From assembly GCA_910586955.1 (NCBI GenBank), contig CAJUMM010000016.1, forward strand, positions 36,859-43,422: a stretch of DNA of 6,564 bases. The letters are read 5' to 3'. A program made the position numbers and the translations under genes. Shown in pieces: positions 1 through 5,956 of this stretch (position 1 is its first letter; every line of letters begins with the position of its first letter). This DNA comes from an uncultured Lachnospiraceae bacterium (GTDB lineage Bacteria > Bacillota > Clostridia > Lachnospirales > Lachnospiraceae). The notes under the pieces are model-generated. The model worked only from the letters and a program-made list of their open reading frames with translations. It was not told where the DNA came from and did no database searches.

Positions 1-136
1 CCAGCTCCCGGGTGCCGGCGTCGATGTCCTGCATAAAGACGGGCATCTGCCGCTGCAGGTCCTCCTCGGTAAACTGTTGGACCAGATCGCCCAGGGATAT
101 TTTCAGGATCTGATCTTCTAAATTTAGTTCTGACAC
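1..136 (-). CDS. Unidentified tail-module protein, N-terminal 45 codons only
   Basis: This is the start of the next gene in the late operon; the rest lies beyond the left edge. The GTG start at 136-134 is chosen because an AGGAGG Shine-Dalgarno site (145-150) sits 8 bases upstream and the frame stays open to position 1. The visible product begins (M)SELNLEDQILKISLGD and is acidic and probably helical, with QQFTEEDLQRQ and MPVFMQDIDAG further on. I do not recognise the family. Sixteen bases separate it from the stop of the hub gene, so it is surely co-transcribed. By position it could be another baseplate or tail-tip component. The gene is firm; the function is unknown. Confidence 0.8.
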   Translation of the reverse strand, partial: MSELNLEDQILKISLGDLVQQFTEEDLQRQMPVFMQDIDAGTREL

Positions 137-144
137 GTTAATTG

Positions 145-150
145 CCTCCT
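145..150 (-). promoter_or_regulatory. Ribosome binding site that fixes the GTG start at 136
   Basis: AGGAGG on the minus strand, preceded by a run of A, lies 8 bases before the GTG codon and starts 2 bases after the TAA stop of the preceding hub gene. There is no ATG at a suitable distance, so the site supports a GTG start. Confidence 0.75.
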
Positions 151-152
151 TT

Positions 153-2018
153 TTACGATTGAATGATAAGTGGGTACTGGGGATAAAATTTTGCCAGGGT
201 AAGCTGGCAGGTTCCGTCCGGGAAGGAAAAGCTTATCTGTTTCACAATGTATTCCTCCAGACGATTGCCGGACTTGGTTTGATACCGTACCTTTTGGTTT
301 ACGTCAAGAAAAGGAATCAGGACGGTCTGCAGGGTGATGGTATCGTTCAGGCGTCCCGCCAGCCAGTTTTCATATTCGGCCCGCTGCCTGCACAGGGTGG
401 TGTCCGTAATCTTGTTGTAGGATCCGCCGCTTAACACCTGCAGCCGCAGGCCGATTTTGTCCACGGAAAAGGGACTGTCTGCATTCCGGTCTTCCGTATA
501 GGCTTCTATCTGGTATTTTCCAAGATAGACAAAGCAGTTCCGGCTTTTGTTGTACTGGAAGCAGCTGGATTCGCCGGGGGTGAACAAAGATAAAGGAGCC
601 GGACGGTAATCCCTCCGGCTGGTAAAGGGGCCGGCGCCCGAAGTCACCAGAGATTCCCGGGTCATGCAGGGAATGGTGTGTATGGTGCAGGTTTCCAGCA
701 AGGCCCCGGAAGGGGAGCGGCCGGAGGTTGTGACAGGAATGCGGAGATACACGGGAAGAGATTTCACAGGTGTTTCGCCGTCTGGGGTTTCCGGATAGGA
801 ATATTCTGTCATTTTACCGGCCAGGGCTTCGGGAAAGAAAACCCCCAGCTTCAAATTGCTGCTTAACTGGAAATCCTCCGGCTTAAGGTCCAAAAGGCAG
901 GCTGTCCCGGGCGCATCCTCCAGCTGGGAAACTTCCCCGGGTTCCGGTGTCTCGAAAGAAACGGAGGAGACTTCGCAGTACCGGTCCGCTTCAATAGACT
1001 GGCCGTAAATCTGCGTGGCATTTTTGATGCCTGTAAAGTCTGAGGACACCGTCTCCTGGATCACCAGGGGGGATAGATCATAAAAGTCCAGCAGCAGGGG
1101 ATCCTGCTCACAGGTAGGTATCATGCCCACATGGAAAATGCCCTCCGGGTCAAAGTAGGATTCATAGCCGGGATACAGTTCCCGGATTTCCCGGATTAGC
1201 TCCAGGAGGGTGGTTCCGGCGGAAAATTCCAAATCCTTAGGCAGGAGATGCCAGTTTCCCATATCAATAAAATGGGAAATGTCTGTGCCGGTTACGATTT
1301 CTTCTTCTGCGCCGGCGGAGTACAAGAGGCTTTCGCCCGAATAGGAGAGGACCCGGTATTCATCCAGGTAAGGGCAGTCAAAGAGATAGTCCGTTCCGTC
1401 CCGCTCCGCCAGTTCCACCGCTTCCCGGCTGGTGCCGGAATCCATACGGTTTTCCTTCCAGTTGGAAGATTTTGTCCGCTGGCATCCGTACTCTCCGATG
1501 GTGTCAATACAGGGATCCGGGAAATTGCCGTGCTGTTTCATCAGATCTATAAGGATCTGCTTCATATCCCGGCCTGCAGGGATGGAAAAGGAGGTGCCCC
1601 GGAGGGTGCCTCCGTGGGTTCCGTCAAGGAATGTGGTCAGGTCGCCGCACTGGATAGAAATGCTTCTATTGTCTGCGGCATAGGTGTAGGAGCAGCTGTT
1701 GAAAGCAAAAATGCCCATAGAATACCAGACCGGCGGATTTCCGGAGGAATCCGTGAAGCCAATCTGGACCCGGACCCGCCGGTTTAACCAGATCCGCTGG
1801 TATTCTCCTACATCGTACCCCGGCTCCTTGGAGAAAAGAACCAGGCTGCAGGTCCGCCGGATCTCCGATCTGGCGTCTGTGCTGATGCTGCCGGAGGTAC
1901 AGACCCCCTGGAGCTCGTCCACAGGTACCAGGCGCTCATTTAGAAGGAGCAGCCGGATGCGGATGTGCTTTGTTCTGGATTTGCAAAGGTCTAAATCGGA
2001 ATTGGTAATGTTTATCAT
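153..2018 (-). CDS. Baseplate / tail hub-like minor structural protein (621 aa)
   Basis: Probable tail-tip or baseplate hub protein. The first ~135 residues have the beta-rich pattern of Gram-positive tail hub proteins: RRTCSLVLF (54-62), IWLNRRVRVQIGF (76-88) and WYSMGIFAFNS (98-108), a version of the common 'W-x-x-x-G-x-F' hub motif. A central part (about 260-345) has LLELIREIRELYPGYESYF followed by a DPEGIFHVG turn, as in gp27-like hub domains. The C-terminus (560-621) ends in LDVNQKVRYQT and IVKQISFSFPDGTCQLTLAKF, typical of hub beta-barrels. The family is probably the one databases call DUF5048, from memory and unverified. No lysozyme or peptidase motif is visible. The ATG lies one base after the upstream TAG with only a weak GGTGGGTGA site, suggesting reinitiation. 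The protein is rich in cysteine (17 residues). Confidence 0.72.
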   Translation of the reverse strand: MINITNSDLDLCKSRTKHIRIRLLLLNERLVPVDELQGVCTSGSISTDARSEIRRTCSLVLFSKEPGYDVGEYQRIWLNRRVRVQIGFTDSSGNPPVWYSMGIFAFNSCSYTYAADNRSISIQCGDLTTFLDGTHGGTLRGTSFSIPAGRDMKQILIDLMKQHGNFPDPCIDTIGEYGCQRTKSSNWKENRMDSGTSREAVELAERDGTDYLFDCPYLDEYRVLSYSGESLLYSAGAEEEIVTGTDISHFIDMGNWHLLPKDLEFSAGTTLLELIREIRELYPGYESYFDPEGIFHVGMIPTCEQDPLLLDFYDLSPLVIQETVSSDFTGIKNATQIYGQSIEADRYCEVSSVSFETPEPGEVSQLEDAPGTACLLDLKPEDFQLSSNLKLGVFFPEALAGKMTEYSYPETPDGETPVKSLPVYLRIPVTTSGRSPSGALLETCTIHTIPCMTRESLVTSGAGPFTSRRDYRPAPLSLFTPGESSCFQYNKSRNCFVYLGKYQIEAYTEDRNADSPFSVDKIGLRLQVLSGGSYNKITDTTLCRQRAEYENWLAGRLNDTITLQTVLIPFLDVNQKVRYQTKSGNRLEEYIVKQISFSFPDGTCQLTLAKFYPQYPLIIQS

Positions 2019-2019
2019 G

Positions 2020-2925
2020 CTACTTCACCCACCATTCCTCTCCCACATCCAGAAATCCGCAGCGGTTCATGTCCTCATTGGAAGCCGGGTCGGCAATTTC
2101 CGTGAAACCGAAGGAAATGGTGTGCTTGTCGGGATGCTCCTCACAGGAATCGGAGGGCGGCGTGGTAATGCTGATCAAACGGAGCCTGCCGTCCTCATAT
2201 TTTAAAATTTTCGGTTTTTTATTGCTGAGGAAATTTAGAACCTCCCGGTAATGCTCGTGAAGGCGGTTCATCCGGAACTCATTTTGCGAATCCGTTTCAA
2301 TAAAAGTGGCGGAAACCGTACCGGAATAATAGTCGTTTTCCCCGTTGTAGAAGACGAAGGGATATTTTCCCTCTAAAGTACTTAAAATTCCCACCGGACC
2401 GTTTTTCTGTTCCGTGATGGCTACATCCAGAATGGTATGGACGGAGCGTTCCTTTTCAATCAGGAGAAGTCCCTGGAAATCATAGTGGATCCCGGTAATG
2501 CTGTATTCGCTCTCGAAGCCGTTGATAATGGGGACCACCGCATATTCCAGATCGCCTTTGGGCGCATAGGGGTCGTGGACGGTGAAGGTGTAATCCTCTG
2601 CTTTGGCAGCGGGAATATCAAACAGGGTAAACCACTGGAATTCCCCCTTTTTCCGCCGCTTTACCAGGATGTTAGTGGTATTGTCCACGCCGAAATCTGC
2701 GTTTCCGCAGTAGATGGTGCCGTTAAAACGGGCATGGAAATGAGTGGCTTCATCCCAGGCCTCCGGGGGAAGGATCTGGTCCACCGGTTTGATGGAGGCA
2801 TTAAGGCTTGTCCCGTAGAGAGTGTCAAAAATGCCGTTGGAGAAAAGAACCTCTGTAACGGCCTCCTCATGTCCCAGGACAGGCGCAGTAATTGCGCTGC
2901 CCATGGGGGAAAATCCTAGAATCAT
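2020..2925 (-). CDS. Minor tail protein, tail-tip associated (301 aa)
   Basis: A conserved-looking tail-module protein without a known activity. I chose the ATG at 2925 (product begins MILGFSPMGS) because AAAGGAGGG at 2934-2942 lies 8 bases upstream; a GTG at 2970 would add 15 residues but has no comparable site. The N-terminal third is unplaced. Residues about 95-150 (FQWFTLFDIPAA, DYTFTVHDPYAP, YAVVPIINGFESEYS) look like an Fn3/Ig-like beta sandwich. Residues 186-256 (GKYPFVFYNGENDYYSG, VLNFLSNKKPKILKYEDGR) followed by FGFTEIADP resemble the C-terminal part of minor structural proteins found beside hub genes in Clostridia prophages. Its ATG overlaps the upstream TGA by four bases (ATGA), so it is translationally coupled. 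The structural role is inferred from family resemblance and place; the exact position in the tail is unknown. Confidence 0.68.
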   Translation of the reverse strand: MILGFSPMGSAITAPVLGHEEAVTEVLFSNGIFDTLYGTSLNASIKPVDQILPPEAWDEATHFHARFNGTIYCGNADFGVDNTTNILVKRRKKGEFQWFTLFDIPAAKAEDYTFTVHDPYAPKGDLEYAVVPIINGFESEYSITGIHYDFQGLLLIEKERSVHTILDVAITEQKNGPVGILSTLEGKYPFVFYNGENDYYSGTVSATFIETDSQNEFRMNRLHEHYREVLNFLSNKKPKILKYEDGRLRLISITTPPSDSCEEHPDKHTISFGFTEIADPASNEDMNRCGFLDVGEEWWVK

Positions 2926-4184
2926 GCTGTAAGCCCTCCTTTCTTTGTTCTGTTCTTTCCGATAGAGCACATAGGTATGCCCGGAGCGTTGTTTCCGGAT
3001 AGGAACTGCTCCTGTGCCATTTCATTTTGAGGCAGCACCCGGAAGGTATAGAAACCCTTCTCATTCCGGATGTGAATGATGTACCAGAGATCCTGAATAG
3101 GAAAATATCCGGATCTCAGAAGATAACGGATAGCGCCTTTGCGGATCTCCAGCAGAAAATAAGCCTTGGAGATCAGGGAATACCGCTTCTCGTGATAGCT
3201 GACTGCAAAAGCCTCCCCGGCGGGGCCTGCGCAGGAGAGCAGTATTTCTCCCGGCACAAAAGCCCTGCCGATGGCAGTTAAGCTGTAGGGCGGTTTCATC
3301 TGAAAGCCCTCAAAATAGCGTATGGTGTCTCCGCCGGTGAGATCAATGGCATAGGGTTTTTGGTTTTCATCCAGAAGATAATGTTCTTCCTGTCCGGAAA
3401 AATCCGCATTCACAATTTTGAAATGGGAGGAGACGGCAATGGTACAGTCAGGCAGGGACTGGGCAGTTACCAGGGCCCCAACGCCTCCCGTGTCTTTGTG
3501 GACCACAAATTTCTGTTCTGTCTGGATGTTCATCCCGTGGACGGTTACACCCTGACAGACAATGCGGTAGCAGGTCTGGTACTGGATGCCTCCGAACTCG
3601 TCTTTTGCCGTGTCCGTCACCCCGCCTAAGGTGTACTGCAGTTCGTCGTCTGCCGTGGAGCCGTAGAAGGTTCCGGATTCCAGCAGCAGTTTCCCGGTGT
3701 AGTCGTAGAGCCGGAATTTGTATTCGCTGAGAACCTCCCCGTCTTCCTGGGCATATTTTACATTCAGGTAAATAGAGTGGAAGGTAACTTTGGCAATGCT
3801 GGTAGCCGTGTCCACATTGGTGAAATTCGTAAAACGGAAGACCGGGGCGGCAAAACAGTAGAAAGCCGCCTCATTGCTGGTTTCACTTTCGTTGTTGTAA
3901 GTGTCAAATATCTGCAGGGAGGCCAGATACCGCTTTCCATTTTCCAGAGCATAAGGAACGGCCTGGGAAACGCCGCTTTCCAGGATTTCTCCCAGATGAA
4001 GCACATGCTTCAGAGCCATGGTTTCCTGGGTACAGTCATATACGATCCGGTGAGGGCTGTCATATTCCCGGATGACAATCCGGTTTTTCCGGGCCTGGGG
4101 GCCGGTCCAGGAAAAGGTAAGGGTTGTACCCTGTTCTGCATCGAAAGCATTGATTTTATTTAATACAGGTTTGATAACTGGCAA
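2922..4184 (-). CDS. Tail protein with two Fn3-like domains and a lectin/LamG-like domain (420 aa)
   Basis: Probable adhesive tail-tip protein. Start: TTG at 4184-4182, with AAAGGAGGA 7 bases upstream and no better ATG; the product then begins MPVIKPVLNKINAFDA. Residues 1-112 form an Fn3-like sandwich (LTFSWTG, NGKRYLASLQIFDTYNNES, FYCFAAPVF). Residues ~113-232 repeat the pattern (TNFTNVDTATSIAKVTF, EYKFRLYDYTGKLL, YRIVCQGVTVHG). Residues ~240-390 look like a concanavalin/laminin-G jelly roll: PPYSLTAIGRAFVPGEILLSCAG, AYFLLEIRKGAIRYLL and DLWYIIHIRNEKGFYTFRV. Such domains usually bind glycans or cell surfaces. There is no signal peptide or membrane segment, as expected of a phage part assembled in the cytoplasm. 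The last residues (KKGGLTA) contain the next gene's ribosome site. The domain calls come from pattern, not profile search. Confidence 0.7.
   Translation of the reverse strand: MPVIKPVLNKINAFDAEQGTTLTFSWTGPQARKNRIVIREYDSPHRIVYDCTQETMALKHVLHLGEILESGVSQAVPYALENGKRYLASLQIFDTYNNESETSNEAAFYCFAAPVFRFTNFTNVDTATSIAKVTFHSIYLNVKYAQEDGEVLSEYKFRLYDYTGKLLLESGTFYGSTADDELQYTLGGVTDTAKDEFGGIQYQTCYRIVCQGVTVHGMNIQTEQKFVVHKDTGGVGALVTAQSLPDCTIAVSSHFKIVNADFSGQEEHYLLDENQKPYAIDLTGGDTIRYFEGFQMKPPYSLTAIGRAFVPGEILLSCAGPAGEAFAVSYHEKRYSLISKAYFLLEIRKGAIRYLLRSGYFPIQDLWYIIHIRNEKGFYTFRVLPQNEMAQEQFLSGNNAPGIPMCSIGKNRTKKGGLTA
2934..2942 (-). promoter_or_regulatory. Ribosome binding site inside the upstream gene
   Basis: AAAGGAGGG on the minus strand lies within the last codons of the 420-residue gene, where it encodes Lys-Gly-Gly, and is 8 bases from the ATG at 2925. 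It decides that start over the longer GTG-initiated frame. Confidence 0.8.
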
Positions 4185-4190
4185 TTTCTT

Positions 4191-4199
4191 TCCTCCTTT
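4191..4199 (-). promoter_or_regulatory. Ribosome binding site supporting a TTG start
   Basis: AAAGGAGGA on the minus strand lies 7 bases before the TTG at 4184. It sits in the 18-base gap after the receptor-binding gene. The strong site compensates for the weak start codon. Confidence 0.8.
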
Positions 4200-4202
4200 C
4201 TG

Positions 4203-5495
4203 TCAGTCTGTGGAAAAGCAGGTGATGCGGGGGGCAACGTTTGCATGGGCGGCCACGGTCTGGTTAAGATGCAGGCCCAGCTTCCCCGATTTGGTGGTTC
4301 CGTTAAAAATACCCCTGGTGCAGCCGATGGCGGTGACGGTGTTGGAGTAGATCACGGCGTCGCACTCATAGGTGGTGGCGGATCCTCCCAGGACAGTGGG
4401 AAAACGTCCGTAATCGTTCATTACGGAAATTTTACAGTAAGCGTCGCTGGATCCGGTGACGGTCAGTCCCGTATCTTCGTATCCCTCCCCTGTGGTGTTG
4501 TAGGGCGGGAAAGGCTTAATATAGAGAACGCCGGTTTTATAGACAATACCCCCCATCCTTGTCATATGGTTGCCGTACAGGTTGTGAAGGTGAAACACCT
4601 TCTGCCAGGAATTTGTATTCAAAGCAGCGCTGTTGAAAAATGCGCCGCCAAAGCGCAAGCTGCCTCCGTCGGAGACTGCGGAGAGGGCGGAAGCATTGAC
4701 CAGCCCGTAACCAAAGGCAGTCTGGAAATTGTCGGAGCGGGAAATCAGGGTCAGAAGATCGCCCATAACCGCCCAGTCGCTGATACCAAATACCTCCCAG
4801 TTTTCTCCGATGTTGTGGGTATACAAAAGCTCCTTTTCAAAAGTCTGGTTGGCCGTGACGTTGACGCCGGAGAGAGACTTGTACCGTTCGTTATACAGAA
4901 TGGGCAGGTACATGCCTATGTATTTCCAGGCAGCCACAGAGCCGTCCGCCCGGGTGTGCATATAGGCGTGGTAGTCCTGGTCCAGCTGGCGGTCACAGAT
5001 CAGGCAGTACAGATAGTTCTCGTCCTGCCAGCGTTTGGTCCAGACCGTGGGAAAGGCGGACATGGCGCTTCCCTCAGAAGAGACATCGGTAATGCCGGAG
5101 GGCGTTCCGTCCTCCCGGAGCAGATAATTGTCCGGGTCCAGGCGGTAATCCACCTCCCCGCTGTCTTTTACCACGCAGGGAAAAAGCTTCCGGAGAAAGA
5201 AGGCGTTTCCCCAGTCCCCGGCATCGAAATATCCATTGACATAATTCCAGAAAGCCGGACGCTTTCCCTGGGCCATAGCCAGGTAGGAAATCCGTGTCTG
5301 GGGATTGGAATCCGCTAAGTTCACCCGGTAGCCGTAAAGCTCATAGTCCAGAGGGATCCCGTTGCCGGAGAGGATTTCCCGCAAGTTCCGGCTGCCCGCA
5401 TCGGCGGATTCCCGGACGGCTTCCAGAGAAGTCTCCGGGTACAGGACGTTTCCCGTCCTGCGCTCTTTTAATTGATCGATAATGGTTTCTAACAT
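4203..5495 (-). CDS. Candidate receptor-binding tail-tip protein with C-type-lectin-like fold (430 aa)
   Basis: Probable host-recognition protein. I chose the ATG at 5495 because GAGGTGA ends 5 bases upstream; a GTG at 5504 (three more residues, overlapping the upstream TGA) has no site at proper spacing. Residues ~1-60 are a helical attachment region plus NVLYPETSLEAV. Residues ~105-165 have LDPDNYLLREDG and FPTVWTKRWQDENYLYCLI. Residues ~190-275 (WKYIGMYLPILYN, SLSGVNVTANQTF, LLTLISRSDNFQTAFGYG) match the YIG-Y / SLSGV / EY-x-x-x-N-x-Q pattern of gut-phage tail proteins. The end (~394-430: RGIFNGTTKSGKLGLHLN, then VAPRITCF) fits the terminal 'GG-x-W ... AG-x-F-x-x-x-LN ... G-x-R' signature of formylglycine-enzyme-like C-type lectins, the fold often varied by diversity-generating retroelements. 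No such retroelement is visible here. The fold is a pattern judgement; the receptor is unknown. Confidence 0.72.
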   Translation of the reverse strand: MLETIIDQLKERRTGNVLYPETSLEAVRESADAGSRNLREILSGNGIPLDYELYGYRVNLADSNPQTRISYLAMAQGKRPAFWNYVNGYFDAGDWGNAFFLRKLFPCVVKDSGEVDYRLDPDNYLLREDGTPSGITDVSSEGSAMSAFPTVWTKRWQDENYLYCLICDRQLDQDYHAYMHTRADGSVAAWKYIGMYLPILYNERYKSLSGVNVTANQTFEKELLYTHNIGENWEVFGISDWAVMGDLLTLISRSDNFQTAFGYGLVNASALSAVSDGGSLRFGGAFFNSAALNTNSWQKVFHLHNLYGNHMTRMGGIVYKTGVLYIKPFPPYNTTGEGYEDTGLTVTGSSDAYCKISVMNDYGRFPTVLGGSATTYECDAVIYSNTVTAIGCTRGIFNGTTKSGKLGLHLNQTVAAHANVAPRITCFSTD

Positions 5496-5500
5496 CTTTG

Positions 5501-5507
5501 TCACCTC
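5501..5507 (-). promoter_or_regulatory. Ribosome binding site that decides the ATG at 5495
   Basis: GAGGTGA on the minus strand contains the TGA stop of the 89-residue gene and a GTG. Its distance of 5 bases to ATG 5495 fits normal initiation, whereas for the GTG at 5504 the site would overlap the start codon. The shorter start is therefore preferred. Confidence 0.65.
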
Positions 5508-5770
5508 GTTTTGTTAAAATGGTTTTTGCCTTGGACGAAAGCCCGGCTGATATCGTTCTGGGGAAGGGTGATCCGCACGGAATCGTTTTTCACGCAGTCC
5601 CTGTGGCCTCCGTCATCCACCCGGAGCTTTTGGCCTTCCAGGGCCGCCAGGTATCCCTGTTCGGTCCGCTCCAGGATAATCCCGTTTACGGTGCGGTCAA
5701 AGGGAAGCTTTGCCGCATAGGTATCCAGGGCTTTCCCTATGGTTTTTAAAATTTCCTCGGTAATTTGCAT
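5501..5770 (-). CDS. Small OB-fold-like tail protein (89 aa)
   Basis: A short protein lying after the tape measure gene, where many Gram-positive phages encode a small OB-fold component of the tail tip or baseplate. The first ~22 residues look helical (EEILKTIGKALDTYAAKL). The rest reads as a small beta barrel: RTVNGIILERTEQGYLAAL (26-44), KLRVDD (48-53) and NDSVRITLPQNDISRAFVQG (62-81). The closing 'V-x-V-x-x-P-x-x-D-x-x-x-A-x-x-x-G' pattern is what I associate with phage OB folds. ATG at 5770 follows AGGAG by 6 bases. The stop lies five bases before the next ATG, so the two genes are coupled. It differs from its neighbours in having a long structured leader. The gene is firm; the fold is an inference. 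Confidence 0.65.
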   Translation of the reverse strand: MQITEEILKTIGKALDTYAAKLPFDRTVNGIILERTEQGYLAALEGQKLRVDDGGHRDCVKNDSVRITLPQNDISRAFVQGKNHFNKTR

Positions 5771-5776
5771 AGTGTG

Positions 5777-5781
5777 CTCCT
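5777..5781 (-). promoter_or_regulatory. Ribosome binding site of the 89-residue gene
   Basis: AGGAG on the minus strand is 6 bases before the ATG at 5770. It lies at the edge of the degenerate third copy of the 11-base repeat (minus-strand CTAGAATAGGA), so the repeat array leads directly into the ribosome site. Confidence 0.7.
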
Positions 5782-5810
5782 ATTCTAGTTTTATTCCAGT
5801 TTTATTCCAG
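5778..5810 (-). repeat. Three tandem copies of an 11-base repeat before the ribosome site
   Basis: On the minus strand CTGGAATAAAA occurs twice without a gap (5800-5810 and 5789-5799), followed by a degenerate third copy (5778-5788, 8 of 11 bases) that runs into the AGGAG ribosome site. A further copy with one change lies at 5912-5922. The 11-base period is close to a DNA helical turn, which would place the A-runs on one face. The repeats are directly readable; any function is unknown. Confidence 0.85.
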
Positions 5811-5817
5811 TTCCGCA
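5800..5817. repeat. 18-base direct repeat, copy 1
   Basis: The plus strand reads TTTTATTCCAGTTCCGCA. It matches 5912-5929 at 17 of 18 positions (A at 5809 versus G at 5921). The final GCA is also the beginning of the outer arm of the large hairpin. Confidence 0.9.
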
Positions 5818-5907
5818 TCTGCCCTACCAAATCCCTTTCTCTAGAAGGACTTCCGGCCGCAGATTCATGCGTCCGTAATTCCTTCTGGGCTTTGTCCGGG
5901 CAGATGC
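5815..5907 (-). other. Large imperfect hairpin in the spacer after the tape measure gene
   Basis: Perfect 10-bp arms, GCATCTGCCC (5815-5824) and GGGCAGATGC (5898-5907), enclose further nested pairing: 5828-5831 with 5891-5894, 5833-5835 with 5887-5889, 5843-5849 with 5880-5886 (7 bp), and an apical CGCA/TGCG stem (5858-5861 with 5868-5871) with a six-base loop. This makes a long, interrupted stem-loop in the late transcript just before the 89-residue gene. It lacks a downstream U-run in the direction of transcription, so it is not a normal terminator; on the opposite strand it is followed by a run of six T. It may be an RNA processing or translation-control element; this is inference. Confidence 0.65.
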
Positions 5908-5911
5908 TGTT

Positions 5912-5929
5912 TTTTATTCCGGTTCCGCA
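5912..5929. repeat. 18-base direct repeat, copy 2
   Basis: The plus strand reads TTTTATTCCGGTTCCGCA, 17 of 18 identical to 5800-5817. Its terminal GCA begins the small hairpin at 5927-5951, just as copy 1 begins the large hairpin. The start-to-start distance between copies is 112 bases. Confidence 0.9.
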
Positions 5930-5951
5930 GGCCCCCTTGCAAGGAGCCTGC
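5927..5951 (-). other. Small GC-rich hairpin just after the tape measure stop codon
   Basis: GCAGGC and GCCTGC pair, extended by a G-U and two G-C pairs to a 9-bp stem with a seven-base loop, 5 bases after the TGA at 5957. Read leftwards it is followed by GGAACCGGAATAAAA and not by a U-run, so it is unlikely to stop transcription. It could protect the 3' end of a processed tape-measure message. On the plus strand it is followed by TGTTTT. Confidence 0.65.
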
Positions 5952-5956
5952 TGTTT

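Noticed and set aside
1248..1787. A 179-codon plus-strand open frame opposite the hub-like gene
   Set aside because: Antisense to a continuous family-like coding region, with no recognisable domain and no leader signals.
2926..2970. A GTG at 2970 as the start of the 301-residue tail protein gene
   Set aside because: It would extend 48 bases into the upstream gene and lacks a ribosome site, while the ATG at 2925 has AAAGGAGGG at 8 bases.
4245..5318. A 357-codon plus-strand open frame opposite the receptor-binding gene
   Set aside because: It lies wholly antisense to a well-supported gene, has no ribosome binding site of note, and its translation is a low-complexity Gly/Val-rich mix without family resemblance. 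It is best explained as a codon-bias shadow.
5782..5787. A promoter-like TAGAAT before the 89-residue gene
   Set aside because: It matches five of six bases of a -10 box, but the sequence 17 bases upstream (CTGGAA) is a poor -35, and a start 7 bases downstream would fall within or after the ribosome site.
5826..5870. A 14-codon minus-strand mini-frame (MNLRPEVLLEKGIW) within the large hairpin, a possible leader peptide
   Set aside because: Its only upstream purine-rich site is about 11 bases away and weak, and it lies inside a predicted stem. Too short to support without conservation.
5800..5929. The direct repeats as phage attachment sites or target-site duplications of an insertion sequence
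   Set aside because: They lie only 112 bases apart between two tail genes, enclose no coding sequence, and overlap the hairpin arms. A tandem-unit view fits better, although a small non-autonomous element cannot be excluded.
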